Assembly: GCF_023227875.1 (NCBI RefSeq)
Contig: NZ_JALOCH010000005.1
Location: forward strand, 152,853 to 216,852
DNA: 64,000 nucleotides
Source: Methanoregula sp.
GTDB taxonomy: Archaea > Halobacteriota > Methanomicrobia > Methanomicrobiales > Methanospirillaceae
Reading direction: 5' to 3'
Part shown: in pieces, positions 9,035-17,699 of the stretch
How the letters are laid out: every line of letters begins with the position of its first letter
Position numbering within the stretch: the first letter of the stretch is position 1
Notes under the pieces: generated by a model
Seen by the model: the letters and a program-made list of their open reading frames with translations, nothing else
Databases searched by the model: none
What the model was told of the DNA's origin: nothing
Translations under genes and position numbers: made by a program

Positions 9035-9520
9035 TTATTTATCGTCATCGCCCAGCGACTCGCGGCTCCGCATCTGGTACAGGACCATCGGGTCCATCTC
9101 CTTATAGGTGTCCACACCGGTCCGCATGATCACGTTCGCAATCCCGCTGTTGACAATCATCTTGGAGCAGAGGAAACAGGGCCAGATCTGGGTGATCCCA
9201 TCGGTCTCGACATCGAACCCGGAGAGATAGAGCGTGCAGCCCCGGGCGTGCTTGCCGGCCTGGAGGAGCGCATTCATCTCCGCGTGGACGCTCCGGCAGC
9301 GCTCGTAGTTCGAGCCGGACGGGATATTGTGCTCTTTTCGCCAGCATCGGTTCAGTTCCGTGCAGTCCATCTGCTTGCGCGGCGCGCCGGTGTAACCGGT
9401 CGAGACGATGGTATTGAATTCATCGACAATGATCGCTCCGAAATTGCGCCGTAGGCAGGTGCCCTGGCGGGCGCACCGCGATGCAAGGTCGAGGAAATAC
9501 TGGTGCCTGTTGGTCCGCAT
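9035..9520 (-). CDS. Deoxycytidylate deaminase (ComEB/Dcd family)
   Basis: A 161-residue zinc deaminase that converts dCMP to dUMP for thymidylate synthesis. The zinc/catalytic signature is present: HAEMNALLQ (residues about 79-87) with the catalytic Glu, and PCFLCSKM supplying two Cys ligands. The N-terminal RCARQGTCLRRNFGAIIVD is typical of ComEB-like dCMP deaminases. Further cysteines (CTELNRC) probably bind structural zinc. ATG 9520 gives the family's normal start MRTNRHQYFLDLA. Confidence 0.92.
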   Translation of the reverse strand: MRTNRHQYFLDLASRCARQGTCLRRNFGAIIVDEFNTIVSTGYTGAPRKQMDCTELNRCWRKEHNIPSGSNYERCRSVHAEMNALLQAGKHARGCTLYLSGFDVETDGITQIWPCFLCSKMIVNSGIANVIMRTGVDTYKEMDPMVLYQMRSRESLGDDDK

Positions 9521-9643
9521 TCAAGAGTGTATGGCAAATCCCGGTATTAAAGGGGTGGGGTCGGTGCGTGAAGGGTCACACTTTCACGCCGCACGTTCTT
9601 CCTGCATTTATGTATCCAGTACGATGATCGTATGGTGTCAGAT

Positions 9644-10114
9644 ATGACTGAAATTACCCTTGTCGAAGTCCCGACGCAGCAGGTGCTCGGGACCAGGAAA
9701 ACCGGGACCTATGCCATGATTCCCGAACTTCTCATGAAAGTCTACGAATACTCCCAGAAGAAAAAGGCATGTATCGCCGGGCCGCCCGTCTTTCTCTGCC
9801 ACGAGACCTCTCCTGAAGCGGTGAAGGAAGCACAGGAGAAAGGCACTGCGGATGTCGAGATCGCATGGCCGGTGACAGGACCCGTTAAGGGCACGAAGGA
9901 GATCCGGGCGTACGAACTCCCCGGTGGCCAGATGGCCCATATCATCCACAAAGGTCCCTATGCTACCTGTGAACCGACATACCTCCGACTGTTTGCCTGG
10001 ATCGCGGAGAAGGGCCTGACCATCTGCGGACCGATCCGGGAGGTTTATACCAATGATCCGCGTGAGGTTGCGCCGGAAGAGATCCTCACCGGGATATTCG
10101 TGCCGGTCCGGTAA
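9644..10114 (+). CDS. GyrI-like small-molecule-binding protein (AraC effector-binding fold)
   Basis: A 156-residue stand-alone GyrI-like/AraC effector-binding domain. Family features are the opening TLVEVPTQQVLGTRKTG, the middle IRAYELPGGQMAHIIHKGPY and the C-terminal GPIREVYTNDPREVAPEE ending in IFVPV. There is no DNA-binding domain, so it is probably a ligand-binding or hydrolytic (cyclopropanoid-type) member, not a transcription factor. Two ATGs are possible, 9632 and 9644; the family start favours 9644. Confidence 0.85.
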   Translation: MTEITLVEVPTQQVLGTRKTGTYAMIPELLMKVYEYSQKKKACIAGPPVFLCHETSPEAVKEAQEKGTADVEIAWPVTGPVKGTKEIRAYELPGGQMAHIIHKGPYATCEPTYLRLFAWIAEKGLTICGPIREVYTNDPREVAPEEILTGIFVPVR

Positions 10115-10159
10115 GAGTTCAACAGAGAGAATCCCTGATTTCGGTTGCCGGGTGTTGCA

Positions 10160-10441
10160 TCACGAAATGGTGCCGGACAAGAACCAGATGATGAGAATTC
10201 CATGCAGGCAGGCAAAGACCGGCACGAGATAAAATTGTATTTTTTGGGTCTTGTGCCGGAACACCCGCATGGCACCAAAGGCCCCGAACGGCCCCATGAA
10301 TGCCAGCACCAGCAGGGTATTCTCGCTCGTCCTCCACGTGTCCTTCTTCGCTTTGCGCTTATCCCATGCAAATGCGCATGCCGCGATGAGGTTTACCCCG
10401 AGGTACAGCAGCGCAAGGGCCGTGATCGTGTCGGTCCCCAT
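10160..10441 (-). CDS. DUF1294 family membrane protein
   Basis: A 93-residue membrane protein of the DUF1294 family: three hydrophobic stretches with the conserved AFAWDKRKAKKDTWRTSE between helices 1 and 2, and FRHKTQK before the last helix. Function is unknown for the family. Its ATG overlaps the stop of the upstream gene by one base (10441), so the two are translationally coupled. Confidence 0.85.
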   Translation of the reverse strand: MGTDTITALALLYLGVNLIAACAFAWDKRKAKKDTWRTSENTLLVLAFMGPFGAFGAMRVFRHKTQKIQFYLVPVFACLHGILIIWFLSGTIS

Positions 10442-10974
10442 CAGTTCCCACCGGTCGTATCAAGGAAAAAGCGCCATTTGCAGAACATGTCCGGCGGGTG
10501 GGGATCGGGTGGTGCAAACAGGCATTCCACCCGGATTGCCGGATCGATCTCCTGTGCAAAACTGGTGAATTCCGCACGGTGCATCTCCCGGCAGACATAT
10601 TCTCCCTGGCCCCGGCGCAGACGGGCCTCCTGTGTCGGGCACACGGGAACTGATATGATCACCTCATCGTCGCGTTCCTCGATCGTATACCCGACAATCA
10701 TTGCCCACGGGAAATGCCGGAGTGCCCTGACAAAGCCGGCCAATCCTTTTTCCGAGATACCAAAACGCCGGACGATGTCCTTTGCCGCCATGCCGGCCAC
10801 GCGTCCCCAGACCTGTTCATTAACCTTCTCCGCAGTGCCCTGACCATAGGTATCGGCAATGTTGATGAACCAGAAGGCATCCACGACCCGGTAATGCCAG
10901 AGGAGGAACTCCAGGTACTGGTGCTTGTCTGCATCGGTCATGCCGTCAAAGAGATCGAGGTTCATGTAACTCAT
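10441..10974 (-). CDS. Conserved methanogen protein, DUF6125-like
   Basis: A 177-residue soluble protein that resembles the DUF6125 family as I recall it: a small all-alpha N-terminal part with FLLWHYRVVDAFWFINI and an EKVNEQVWGRVAGMAAKDI segment, then a beta-rich part with CREMHRAEFTSFA and 'CLFAPPDPHPPDMFCKW'. Conserved Cys, His and Trp residues suggest ligand or metal binding. ATG 10974 is chosen; further upstream starts exist but extend into low-complexity sequence. It is the first gene of a two-gene operon with the DUF1294 gene. Confidence 0.6.
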   Translation of the reverse strand: MSYMNLDLFDGMTDADKHQYLEFLLWHYRVVDAFWFINIADTYGQGTAEKVNEQVWGRVAGMAAKDIVRRFGISEKGLAGFVRALRHFPWAMIVGYTIEERDDEVIISVPVCPTQEARLRRGQGEYVCREMHRAEFTSFAQEIDPAIRVECLFAPPDPHPPDMFCKWRFFLDTTGGN

Positions 10975-11109
10975 GGGGATCACTTCAGGAATGGAAAGAA
11001 TCGTGCCGGTTCTCATATGAACATTTGGATTCGTATTGTGGGTATTGTGAACAGGATTTTTATTTTTCGTCCGGGCAGATCCGGTTACCATGTTACAAGC
11101 AGGGTCTGG

Positions 11110-11131
11110 TTGATCCGGATCAGCGGATCAA
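11110..11131. repeat. 8-bp inverted repeat in the leader before the doc-like gene
   Basis: TTGATCCG (11110-11117) and CGGATCAA (11124-11131) form a perfect inverted repeat with a 6-base spacer. It lies about 140 bp before the doc-like gene in a 295-bp noncoding gap (10975-11269). It could be a protein-binding site; there is no other support. Confidence 0.3.
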
Positions 11132-11269
11132 GCAGGAGCCTTGGGGGTGCCTGAAAAATTTTCAGCAGGATCCGGTAAATTTTTTTCATGCAGGGTCTGC
11201 CCGAAAACCTCTCCAACCCACTATTATTCATCAATGATCTGCTTTATAATATACAGGAAGGGAGTCAGG

Positions 11270-11635
11270 GTGCAGGAGATCACACTGGATATTATCATCG
11301 ATATGCATGACAGGATAATGGAAAGAGACGGAGGCGATGACCGGATTATCTGTGAAGGCATCCTGAATGAGGTGGTGTTCCAGGCTAACCTCAGGGAAAA
11401 CCGAATCCAGCAAGCTGCAACAGTCTTCTGGTCGCTCTGCGCATATCCTGCATTCCGCGAGGGGAACAAGAGAACGGGATATCGTCTCGCAGAGATGATC
11501 CTTTCCTTAGATGATTCCCCGCTATCCCTGCCCTGCGAGGAACTGCGTTTACTTGTGCAGGGCATCAATGCATTCTCGGTCGAGATCGAAGACGTGGAAA
11601 GAGTCCTGCAACACCATGTAAAAAAGACGGCCTGA
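11270..11635 (+). CDS. Fic/Doc family (death-on-curing-like) protein with altered active-site motif
   Basis: A 121-residue protein with Doc-type architecture. The Fic motif region reads YPAFREGNKRTGYRLAE. Against the consensus HPFx(D/E)GNKR the catalytic His position is Pro, while E, G, N, K and R are kept. Doc proteins transfer phosphate, and Fic proteins AMP, to targets; loss of the His predicts little or no transferase activity. GTG 11270 is preferred for length and a GGAAGGGAG ribosome-binding region, with an alternative ATG at 11234. A TATAATA-like box ends about 20 bp upstream, so the message could be nearly leaderless. No antitoxin gene is next to it. Confidence 0.75.
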   Translation: MQEITLDIIIDMHDRIMERDGGDDRIICEGILNEVVFQANLRENRIQQAATVFWSLCAYPAFREGNKRTGYRLAEMILSLDDSPLSLPCEELRLLVQGINAFSVEIEDVERVLQHHVKKTA

Positions 11636-11639
11636 ACGC

Positions 11640-12788
11640 TTATACGGGTAGCGTTGCCTGGCAGGTGTCCTTCTTCTCAAATGATGACAGCCGGATCCCG
11701 ATGAGCCGGACCTTCCTGCCATCATATGCCTCGCGGAACAGCGTATGCGCAAGTGACCGTACTACCGTGGCATCGCCGGAATAATGCGACAGGCTCCGGC
11801 TCCTGTTCCGGGTGATGAACCCTTGGTACCGGATCTTGAGCGTGATGGTCCTGAACCGGAGCTGTTCTTCCGCCGGGTTCCCGCAGACACTCCGGATTAG
11901 CGAATCCAGCGTGGAGACGATGACATCCACATCGTCTGTATCTGTATCGAACGTGGTCTCCCGCGAGATCGATTTTGTTTCCTGGCAGTCCATAACCCCG
12001 CTCTCGTCAATACCCTGCGCCAGCTGGTGCAGGGCAACCGCACTGCGGCCAAACCGCCCGATCAGGCTCTGGACATCCTGCCGGGCAAGGTCACCGATCG
12101 TCCGGATCCCCATCTCGAAGAGCATCGCTTCTGCTTTCTTTCCCACCCCGGGGATCGTTCTGACAGGGAGGGGATCGAGAAACTCCTGCAGGGGCGGGGG
12201 CGTGATGACCGTGAGCCCGTCAGGCTTCTGATAATCGGAGGCAATCTTGGCAATGGCACGTGCGGGGGCAATGCCGATTGAACATGAGAGCCCGAGACGG
12301 TTCCTGATAACCGTCTTGATCTCATCTGCAAGGGCTTGTGCAGAGGTAAAAAATTCGAGAGAACTGAGATCGAGAAAAGCTTCATCGATACTTACCTGTT
12401 CCATCGGAAACCCATACGACCGGAGGATCTCCATCACAGCAGCCGATGCCTGTACATATGCAGGAAAATCCGGCGGGAGGAAAAACGCATGGGGGCAGAG
12501 GACGAATGCCTGCGAGATCGGCATCGCTGACCGGATGCCAAATGCCCTCGCCTCGTAGGAACAGGTCGAGACAACCCCTCGTCCCTTCCCCTGCCTGGGG
12601 TCGGCACCGATGACCACGGGTTTACCGGCAAGTGCCGGCCTTCTTTGCATCTCGACAGACGCATAGAAGCTGTCCATGTCGAGGTGAAGGATGATCCGCG
12701 GAGTAACTTCCTGCACATCGCGGTTCGCCAGAGGAACATCATCCGGATATGCCGGGGAAGAGGACTGGTTGAGCGTGACAGGGGACAT
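11640..12788 (-). CDS. dinB: Y-family DNA polymerase IV (Dpo4/DinB)
   Basis: A 382-residue translesion polymerase. Catalytic signatures are LHLDMDSFYASVE (metal-binding Asp) and QVSIDEAFLD (second Asp-Glu pair). The steric region is GRGVVSTCSYEARAFGIRS, with a helix-hairpin-helix near IPGVGKKAEAMLF and the little-finger domain at the C-terminus. The last residues DTCQATLPV look like a PCNA-binding QxxL start without the usual FF. ATG 12788 lies 10 bp after the Nre gene stop, so the two form an operon. Convergent with the doc-like gene, 4 bp apart. Confidence 0.93.
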   Translation of the reverse strand: MSPVTLNQSSSPAYPDDVPLANRDVQEVTPRIILHLDMDSFYASVEMQRRPALAGKPVVIGADPRQGKGRGVVSTCSYEARAFGIRSAMPISQAFVLCPHAFFLPPDFPAYVQASAAVMEILRSYGFPMEQVSIDEAFLDLSSLEFFTSAQALADEIKTVIRNRLGLSCSIGIAPARAIAKIASDYQKPDGLTVITPPPLQEFLDPLPVRTIPGVGKKAEAMLFEMGIRTIGDLARQDVQSLIGRFGRSAVALHQLAQGIDESGVMDCQETKSISRETTFDTDTDDVDVIVSTLDSLIRSVCGNPAEEQLRFRTITLKIRYQGFITRNRSRSLSHYSGDATVVRSLAHTLFREAYDGRKVRLIGIRLSSFEKKDTCQATLPV

Positions 12789-12798
12789 ACTGCACATC

Positions 12799-13974
12799 TC
12801 AGCCTGCTGCCGGCATAAAATCACCAAGCCGGCACTGCCGTTCACGGATCACCGACCGGAGGAGGGCCCCTTCCTCGATGAACCGCGTTATCGGGAACGT
12901 GAACTTCTCCGAAAGGTGCCGGAGGGCGGGGTTTATCCCTTCAAACTCGGTGGCGGGCTGCTGCATTGCGCTCCGGACATTCTCCCTGACATTGAAGACC
13001 CCCATCGGCACGTAACCCTTCCGTGCCTCCCGGAGGATGATCGCCCCGGCCTGCTGCTGTTCGCGGGCGAGCGCTTCGAGCACTGCCATCTTGCACGAGT
13101 AATAGCAGCCGCCAAGGGGGGAATATTCGGTCTTCTTCTTCGTGCCCTCGTGGTCCGAGAAGACCAGTTCCTCATTCCCCAGCACGTGCAGGAATGCCTC
13201 CGACCACTCGTACTGCCAGCCGGTCGGCATCAGGATCACGGCGTAATGGTTGTTCAGGCTGGAGAACTCATGCACACGCAAGGTGTCGATGACCGGGTTT
13301 TTCCGGACTTCTGCAAGCAGCCGGTCGCCGATGATCGTGTCGCAGGCCGTGATCGACCACCGCGTGGGGACAAGGTGCCTTCCCCTTCCCTGTCCCATCG
13401 TCCCGACCGAGAAGGCCTTCTGGATGCTGGAGAACGGGACACCGTTCTTATGCAGGTCTGCAACCGCATCGGCCGCTTTCAGATCGGTATCATAAAAGGT
13501 CTTCTCCAAATCATGGTCCCACCGCCCTTCCGCAATATCGAACCGCTCGATTCCCGCACTTGGCCCGAACGGGGTATGCTCTTCAGAAAAGGACTGCCCC
13601 TGCGGAGTGCTGGTAAAGGCAATCTCACTCTCAAGCGACGACGCGGACAGCGAGATCTCCTGGAGTTTTACGACCAGGCGGTTATCGAGATCGGCAGCAT
13701 TCACCTGCTGTTTTCCCCGGACAAGGTTCATACGATACCCGATGATCTCCTCCTGTGTCTTGTTACCAGGTATCCATGCTTCCGGCATGTCCATGACCGT
13801 GGTATCGCCATGGATAGGGGCTACCATGGGGCCGGCGAATACATCGGGATAGTTCCAGCTCCCGATAAAAACAGACGGGGGCGTGCTGCCTTCGATCTCT
13901 TTTCCCATGGCAACGGACTTCATCGGCATCGTGGACGCCGTTAGTTGCCGGAGATATGCACCTTTACCAATCAT
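12799..13974 (-). CDS. Nre family DNA repair protein (NreA/NreB-like)
   Basis: A 391-residue member of the archaeal Nre family, linked by studies in haloarchaea to repair of alkylation and cross-link damage. Recognisable parts are the N-terminal SVFIGSWNYPDVFAGPM, the central GRGRHLVPTRWSITACDT and the C-terminal LGGCYYSCKMAVLEAL. The final residues include QCRLGDFM, a PIP-like motif that in this family binds PCNA. No zinc-finger cysteines are seen at the N-terminus. Transcribed ahead of DNA polymerase IV with a 10-bp gap, which supports a damage-tolerance role. Confidence 0.9.
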   Translation of the reverse strand: MIGKGAYLRQLTASTMPMKSVAMGKEIEGSTPPSVFIGSWNYPDVFAGPMVAPIHGDTTVMDMPEAWIPGNKTQEEIIGYRMNLVRGKQQVNAADLDNRLVVKLQEISLSASSLESEIAFTSTPQGQSFSEEHTPFGPSAGIERFDIAEGRWDHDLEKTFYDTDLKAADAVADLHKNGVPFSSIQKAFSVGTMGQGRGRHLVPTRWSITACDTIIGDRLLAEVRKNPVIDTLRVHEFSSLNNHYAVILMPTGWQYEWSEAFLHVLGNEELVFSDHEGTKKKTEYSPLGGCYYSCKMAVLEALAREQQQAGAIILREARKGYVPMGVFNVRENVRSAMQQPATEFEGINPALRHLSEKFTFPITRFIEEGALLRSVIRERQCRLGDFMPAAG

Positions 13975-14040
13975 CGTTACTGGTACTGGGACCGGCGGAT
14001 CTTTTAAGGGGTGTAGTGCGCGGGGAGAAAGTGAATTTAC

Positions 14041-14523
14041 TTATCTCCGGACAGAATAGCCGGCACGCCTGAGGATACGGATCATCTCGTCCTCCCATTT
14101 CGGGTCATCCGGCTCATCGATCGTCTCGATGCAGCTCGCCCATACATTTGTCAGGTGCGAATCATCAGAGCAGAGTGTCCGGATATTCCTGATACGCCCG
14201 GCCCTCCTGCCGGAATGGTCAAGGATCAAAAGCCGCCAGCAGGTGTAGTCCCGGCATATCTCCGGGCGGGTCTGGTGCACGATACACATGGCTTTATCGC
14301 TGCCGGGTCTATGCCGGAAGAACGGGCAGGCGTGGGGGAGTTTTTCAAAGAGGCTCTTGTCATTGAAGAGTCCGTGCTTGTCAGGGTCGACCGTGACCTG
14401 CGTCTCTTCGCCGGTATAATGGTTGTGGACCAGGAAGCGGTAATCCCCGTATTCCTCCCTGATCGCGTGCACATACCCGAGATGACGGCAGCATTCCCCG
14501 CACTGGAAGCATTCGAATGCCAG
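14041..14523 (-). CDS. YkgJ-family cysteine-cluster protein, probable CTG start
   Basis: Read from the GTG at 14472 this protein would lack the family's key N-terminal cysteines. The same frame upstream encodes FECFQCGECCRHLGY, the classical CxxCxxCC motif. The only plausible start there is CTG at 14523, placed 5 bases after GGGGTGAT, a very strong match to the archaeal ribosome-binding sequence. An in-frame TGA lies four codons before that CTG. The rest has ACPFF, AMCIVHQTRPEICRDYTCW, the second cysteine group. With the CTG start it is 160 residues. It follows the DUF155 gene after 13 bp. The cluster is likely metal or Fe-S; function unknown. Confidence 0.72.
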   Translation of the reverse strand: MAFECFQCGECCRHLGYVHAIREEYGDYRFLVHNHYTGEETQVTVDPDKHGLFNDKSLFEKLPHACPFFRHRPGSDKAMCIVHQTRPEICRDYTCWRLLILDHSGRRAGRIRNIRTLCSDDSHLTNVWASCIETIDEPDDPKWEDEMIRILRRAGYSVRR

Positions 14524-14536
14524 GGTGGATCACCCC

Positions 14537-15595
14537 TTAGTGGATGGCCAGGATCATGAACACCAGTTCGAGCGCGATAAGGATGATGACGACCCATTCG
14601 AGGAAATTGGAGTGCTGGATGCGCACTTCGTCCGAGAGCATCGAGTAGTTCTCCTGGATCACGGTAATCTTGCGACTGACGCTCTCGCTCCACTGGCCGC
14701 TCCGGAGTACTTTTAACGCCGTGGCATAGACGCGGGCATAGTACACGTCCTCCGTGACCTTGATCAGGTTGTCGACCTTCTCGATGATCTCAGAGATCTC
14801 CGCAGAGGTCTCCATCAGTTTTGCCATGATCGCGTGGTACTGGCGACCCCGGCGGAACTGGGACATACGGTCTGCATGTTCGATGTCATCATACATCTTC
14901 TCCATCTCGCGGGTCAGTTCGCGGTCATAGTACCGGAGCTCCAGCACCTGCACGTTTGCAAATTCGATCAGATCGATAATATCGGTCGGGCTCTCCGGGT
15001 TACAGAGGAGGGCCGAGTCCCACGAGAGAATGGCGAGGTCATCGGTCGTGTAACTGAGGGAGTTTTTGAGGATGTCCTCGCGGATCTGCGGGGAGATATT
15101 GGTCTTTTCCCCGATCAGGAGCGCGACCGGGTCAATGGAATCGTCGCGGTGGTCCGTGACATAGATCGAATAATCCTCAAAGAAATCCGGGTTGATAGCA
15201 AAACCCCTTATGTGAGGGCGGATGATCTCCCCGAGGGTCTTGAGGTACTGAACATAGAAGTCAGAAAGGCCTTCCTGCCCGGCGAACAGGAACGCGATCT
15301 CCTCCAGTTCAGCAATCTCGGCTTCCGGGTTCTGGTAGATAAAACAGAAACTGATCACCCCGATATCGTAGACCCGGGCCACCACGGTGAACTCAAAGGG
15401 CCTTCCATCCCGCTCCACACGGATCGGGTTCATCTGGATCATGAGCGGGGGATCCTCGAGCATGATGGACTTTGGTTTGACCCGGACAAAACTGGTCCTT
15501 GCCGTAAAATAATTCTGGGCAAGTGCCTTTTCGAGCCAGTCGAGATCGATCTCCCGGCCGATGTCATAAATCCGATAAAACCGGAGTGTTATCAT
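14537..15595 (-). CDS. DUF155 (RMD1/YagE) family protein with C-terminal membrane anchor
   Basis: A 352-residue protein of the DUF155 family, which in eukaryotes includes RMD1 and RMND1. The N-terminal half is beta-rich (FYRIYDIGREIDLDWLEK, PFEFTVVARVYDIGVISF). The central part is helical with a probable coiled coil near residues 225-300 (REMEKMYDDIEHADRMS). A single hydrophobic helix at the extreme C-terminus (WVVIILIALELVFMILAIH) makes it a tail-anchored protein. ATG 15595 has GGAGGGAACC before it. Function in archaea is not established. Confidence 0.85.
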   Translation of the reverse strand: MITLRFYRIYDIGREIDLDWLEKALAQNYFTARTSFVRVKPKSIMLEDPPLMIQMNPIRVERDGRPFEFTVVARVYDIGVISFCFIYQNPEAEIAELEEIAFLFAGQEGLSDFYVQYLKTLGEIIRPHIRGFAINPDFFEDYSIYVTDHRDDSIDPVALLIGEKTNISPQIREDILKNSLSYTTDDLAILSWDSALLCNPESPTDIIDLIEFANVQVLELRYYDRELTREMEKMYDDIEHADRMSQFRRGRQYHAIMAKLMETSAEISEIIEKVDNLIKVTEDVYYARVYATALKVLRSGQWSESVSRKITVIQENYSMLSDEVRIQHSNFLEWVVIILIALELVFMILAIH

Positions 15596-15728
15596 GGATG
15601 GTTCCCTCCTTTGAGGATCGCTTATAAGTGTCTGCAATAATGAACAACCATGAAGATGATAAAGCCTTTTGAGGCCTGAATCCCGGGAAGCCGGATGGAA
15701 CGGAGGTGTGCAATCCCCCTGAAAAAAA

Positions 15729-16709
15729 TTATTTCCTGGAAACGAGTGACGCAGCGGCGATCCCGATAACCAGCGCAAGGCCACACAGCCCTGCTGATAC
15801 AGGAGACTTCTGGGTCGGCGTGGATGCAGGGAGTGTTGTGGCAGATTCTGCGATCAGGGTTGCAGAGAAATCAACGGTCTCACCTTTACCGGGGTACTTG
15901 TCGATCGTGCCGGTGTAGGGCGCATACCCGGCCTTGTAGACCGTGAAGGTTTTGTACGGTGTGCCGGTCACATAGACCTGCACCTTCAGGCTGCCCTGTT
16001 CAATCTGGCCCTTTACATCATTGTCAAATTTCACCGTCGCACCGTCAACATTGCAGTACACCAGATACCACCCGGTGTCTCCGCCGATTATTGCCGGGGC
16101 GGTTGTCGCTGTTCCGGCAGCCGGGTTTAACGTGGCATAGAGATCGATCGTCTCACCCTTTCCCGGGACCGTGACAATGGTTGCCGTGTACGTGGTATAC
16201 CCGTCCTTCTTCACGGAATATTCACGGTATGGGGTCGCGGTGCTGTATACCGGCACATACACCATTCCCTGTGAAATCTCCCCCCGGTTTACATCATCAA
16301 AGAAGACGGTGGCTGCATCGATGTTACAGTGAACGACATACCAGCCCACGTCACCCCCGACCGCGGTCTGGGTGGTAACGGGAATCTTGTTGATCGTGGT
16401 GTACAGTTTCACGGTCTCTCCATTCCCGGGCACATCTCTGATGGTATCGGTAAACGTGGAGTACCCGAACTTCTGCACCCGTATCGTTGTATAAGGTGCG
16501 GAGAGATATACCGGGATAGTGACGGCCCCGTCCTGCGGGGTTGTTGTGATATATTTGTCGTCGAGGTAGATCTTCGCATCATAGACATTGCAGTAGACCG
16601 CATACCATCCCTGGTCCCCCCCAATGGGTGTATCCTCAGCGGCAGCGGGAACCATACATACACTGGTCAGCATCACCAGGATCAGCACAATCCGGTACTC
16701 TGTTTTCAT
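15729..16709 (-). CDS. PEGA-type repeat surface protein, three repeats
   Basis: A 326-residue exported protein. A signal peptide ending near VPAAAED is followed by three repeats of about 80 residues. Each starts GGD(Q/V/T)GWYxVxCN and ends GxGETxxLYxTxN, the layout of PEGA domains. Then come a short Thr/Pro linker, TQKSPVSAG, a hydrophobic helix and the end VSRK. It should sit in the envelope, anchored at the C-terminus. GGAGGTCGTT directly precedes ATG 16709; an upstream ATG at 16721 is ruled out by this. The repeats differ in sequence, so they are not a recent duplication. Confidence 0.82.
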   Translation of the reverse strand: MKTEYRIVLILVMLTSVCMVPAAAEDTPIGGDQGWYAVYCNVYDAKIYLDDKYITTTPQDGAVTIPVYLSAPYTTIRVQKFGYSTFTDTIRDVPGNGETVKLYTTINKIPVTTQTAVGGDVGWYVVHCNIDAATVFFDDVNRGEISQGMVYVPVYSTATPYREYSVKKDGYTTYTATIVTVPGKGETIDLYATLNPAAGTATTAPAIIGGDTGWYLVYCNVDGATVKFDNDVKGQIEQGSLKVQVYVTGTPYKTFTVYKAGYAPYTGTIDKYPGKGETVDFSATLIAESATTLPASTPTQKSPVSAGLCGLALVIGIAAASLVSRK

Positions 16710-16807
16710 AACGACCTCCATTTAGTACTCTTTTCCTTTGAGGGAATCTTATAAAAAATCTCGTGGGAGTCTGTTCGCACGTAAAAAAAGGAGAGGAAGA
16801 AGAAAAA

Positions 16808-17524
16808 TTACCGGCGTGATCGCCATGCCAGGGCAAGACCGGCAATGCCCGCTCCGGCAATGAGCGTTACCAGGGAGAGGGGGGATTTCTGTGTTGTTGC
16901 AACCGGGGCCGGTACTGCCGTTGTACTGACGGGGGCCTGAGTCTCCGGTGCCACGAGATCGAGAGTGCACTTGGTATAGACATCATCAACGCCGGGCAGG
17001 TTGAATGCATTGGAAAGGGCCGTTGCTGCCGCCGAATCCTGCACGCTGCCGGTGCCGGTGAAATTGAAGACAAGGTCGCCGGTCTTCGTGTTCACGACCT
17101 GCCCGGAAAACTGGCCGGAGGTTTCCATGACAATGTTCAGGTTCCCGTTCTCACCGGGGCTCTGTACGATCACATAGTAGGTGGCCGGGGGAAGACCGGT
17201 GGTCTGGTAGGTCTTCGAGAAAGTGTTGTCGGCATTGACCGGGGCCGTTGAAACATTGATGTAATTGCCGGCAAATATCCAGATCTGGACACCTGACGTG
17301 AGGTTCCCGCCGGTTGCCACGCCGCTGACAGTGACAGGTTCGCCGACCGTGGCCTGGGAGGGCAAGACCTCTGCTGAGATAAAGGGCTGTCCGGGAGTGG
17401 CTGAAGATGCCAGCACGGTGCCGTTTACAGCTGTGGATGCATCGGCACCGGACGCGGGAAATGCCAGGAGTGCGATCAACAAGACAATACAGAGAATACT
17501 TCCAAGTGAATATGATCTTTTCAT
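16808..17524 (-). CDS. C-terminally anchored surface protein
   Basis: A 238-residue exported protein with a signal peptide (MKRSYSLGSILCIVLL to ASGADA). An Ig-like beta domain follows (FISAEVLPSQATVGEPVTVSG through YYVIVQSPGENGN), then a linker with PAPVATTQKSPLS, a hydrophobic helix and the end WRSRR. The QKSP motif before the helix is shared with the neighbouring PEGA-type protein 99 bp downstream. I do not recognise a function. ATG 17524. Confidence 0.78.
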   Translation of the reverse strand: MKRSYSLGSILCIVLLIALLAFPASGADASTAVNGTVLASSATPGQPFISAEVLPSQATVGEPVTVSGVATGGNLTSGVQIWIFAGNYINVSTAPVNADNTFSKTYQTTGLPPATYYVIVQSPGENGNLNIVMETSGQFSGQVVNTKTGDLVFNFTGTGSVQDSAAATALSNAFNLPGVDDVYTKCTLDLVAPETQAPVSTTAVPAPVATTQKSPLSLVTLIAGAGIAGLALAWRSRR

Positions 17525-17699
17525 ACGGGAAATTATGAAGGTGATCGATATTATAGTTCTGGTTTTCCCGTAGTCATCGCAGGAAAGATCCCATCGGACA
17601 AAGATACTAATTGGCTACCTTTATACACATCCTGCTGCAATAGCTCGTACTATCATGGTGCAGGGATATGCACCGGTTCGGAGACTGTGTGGTGCTGTC

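Noticed and set aside
12691..13944. 417-codon plus-strand frame
   Set aside because: Antisense shadow of the Nre gene; low-complexity and no domain.
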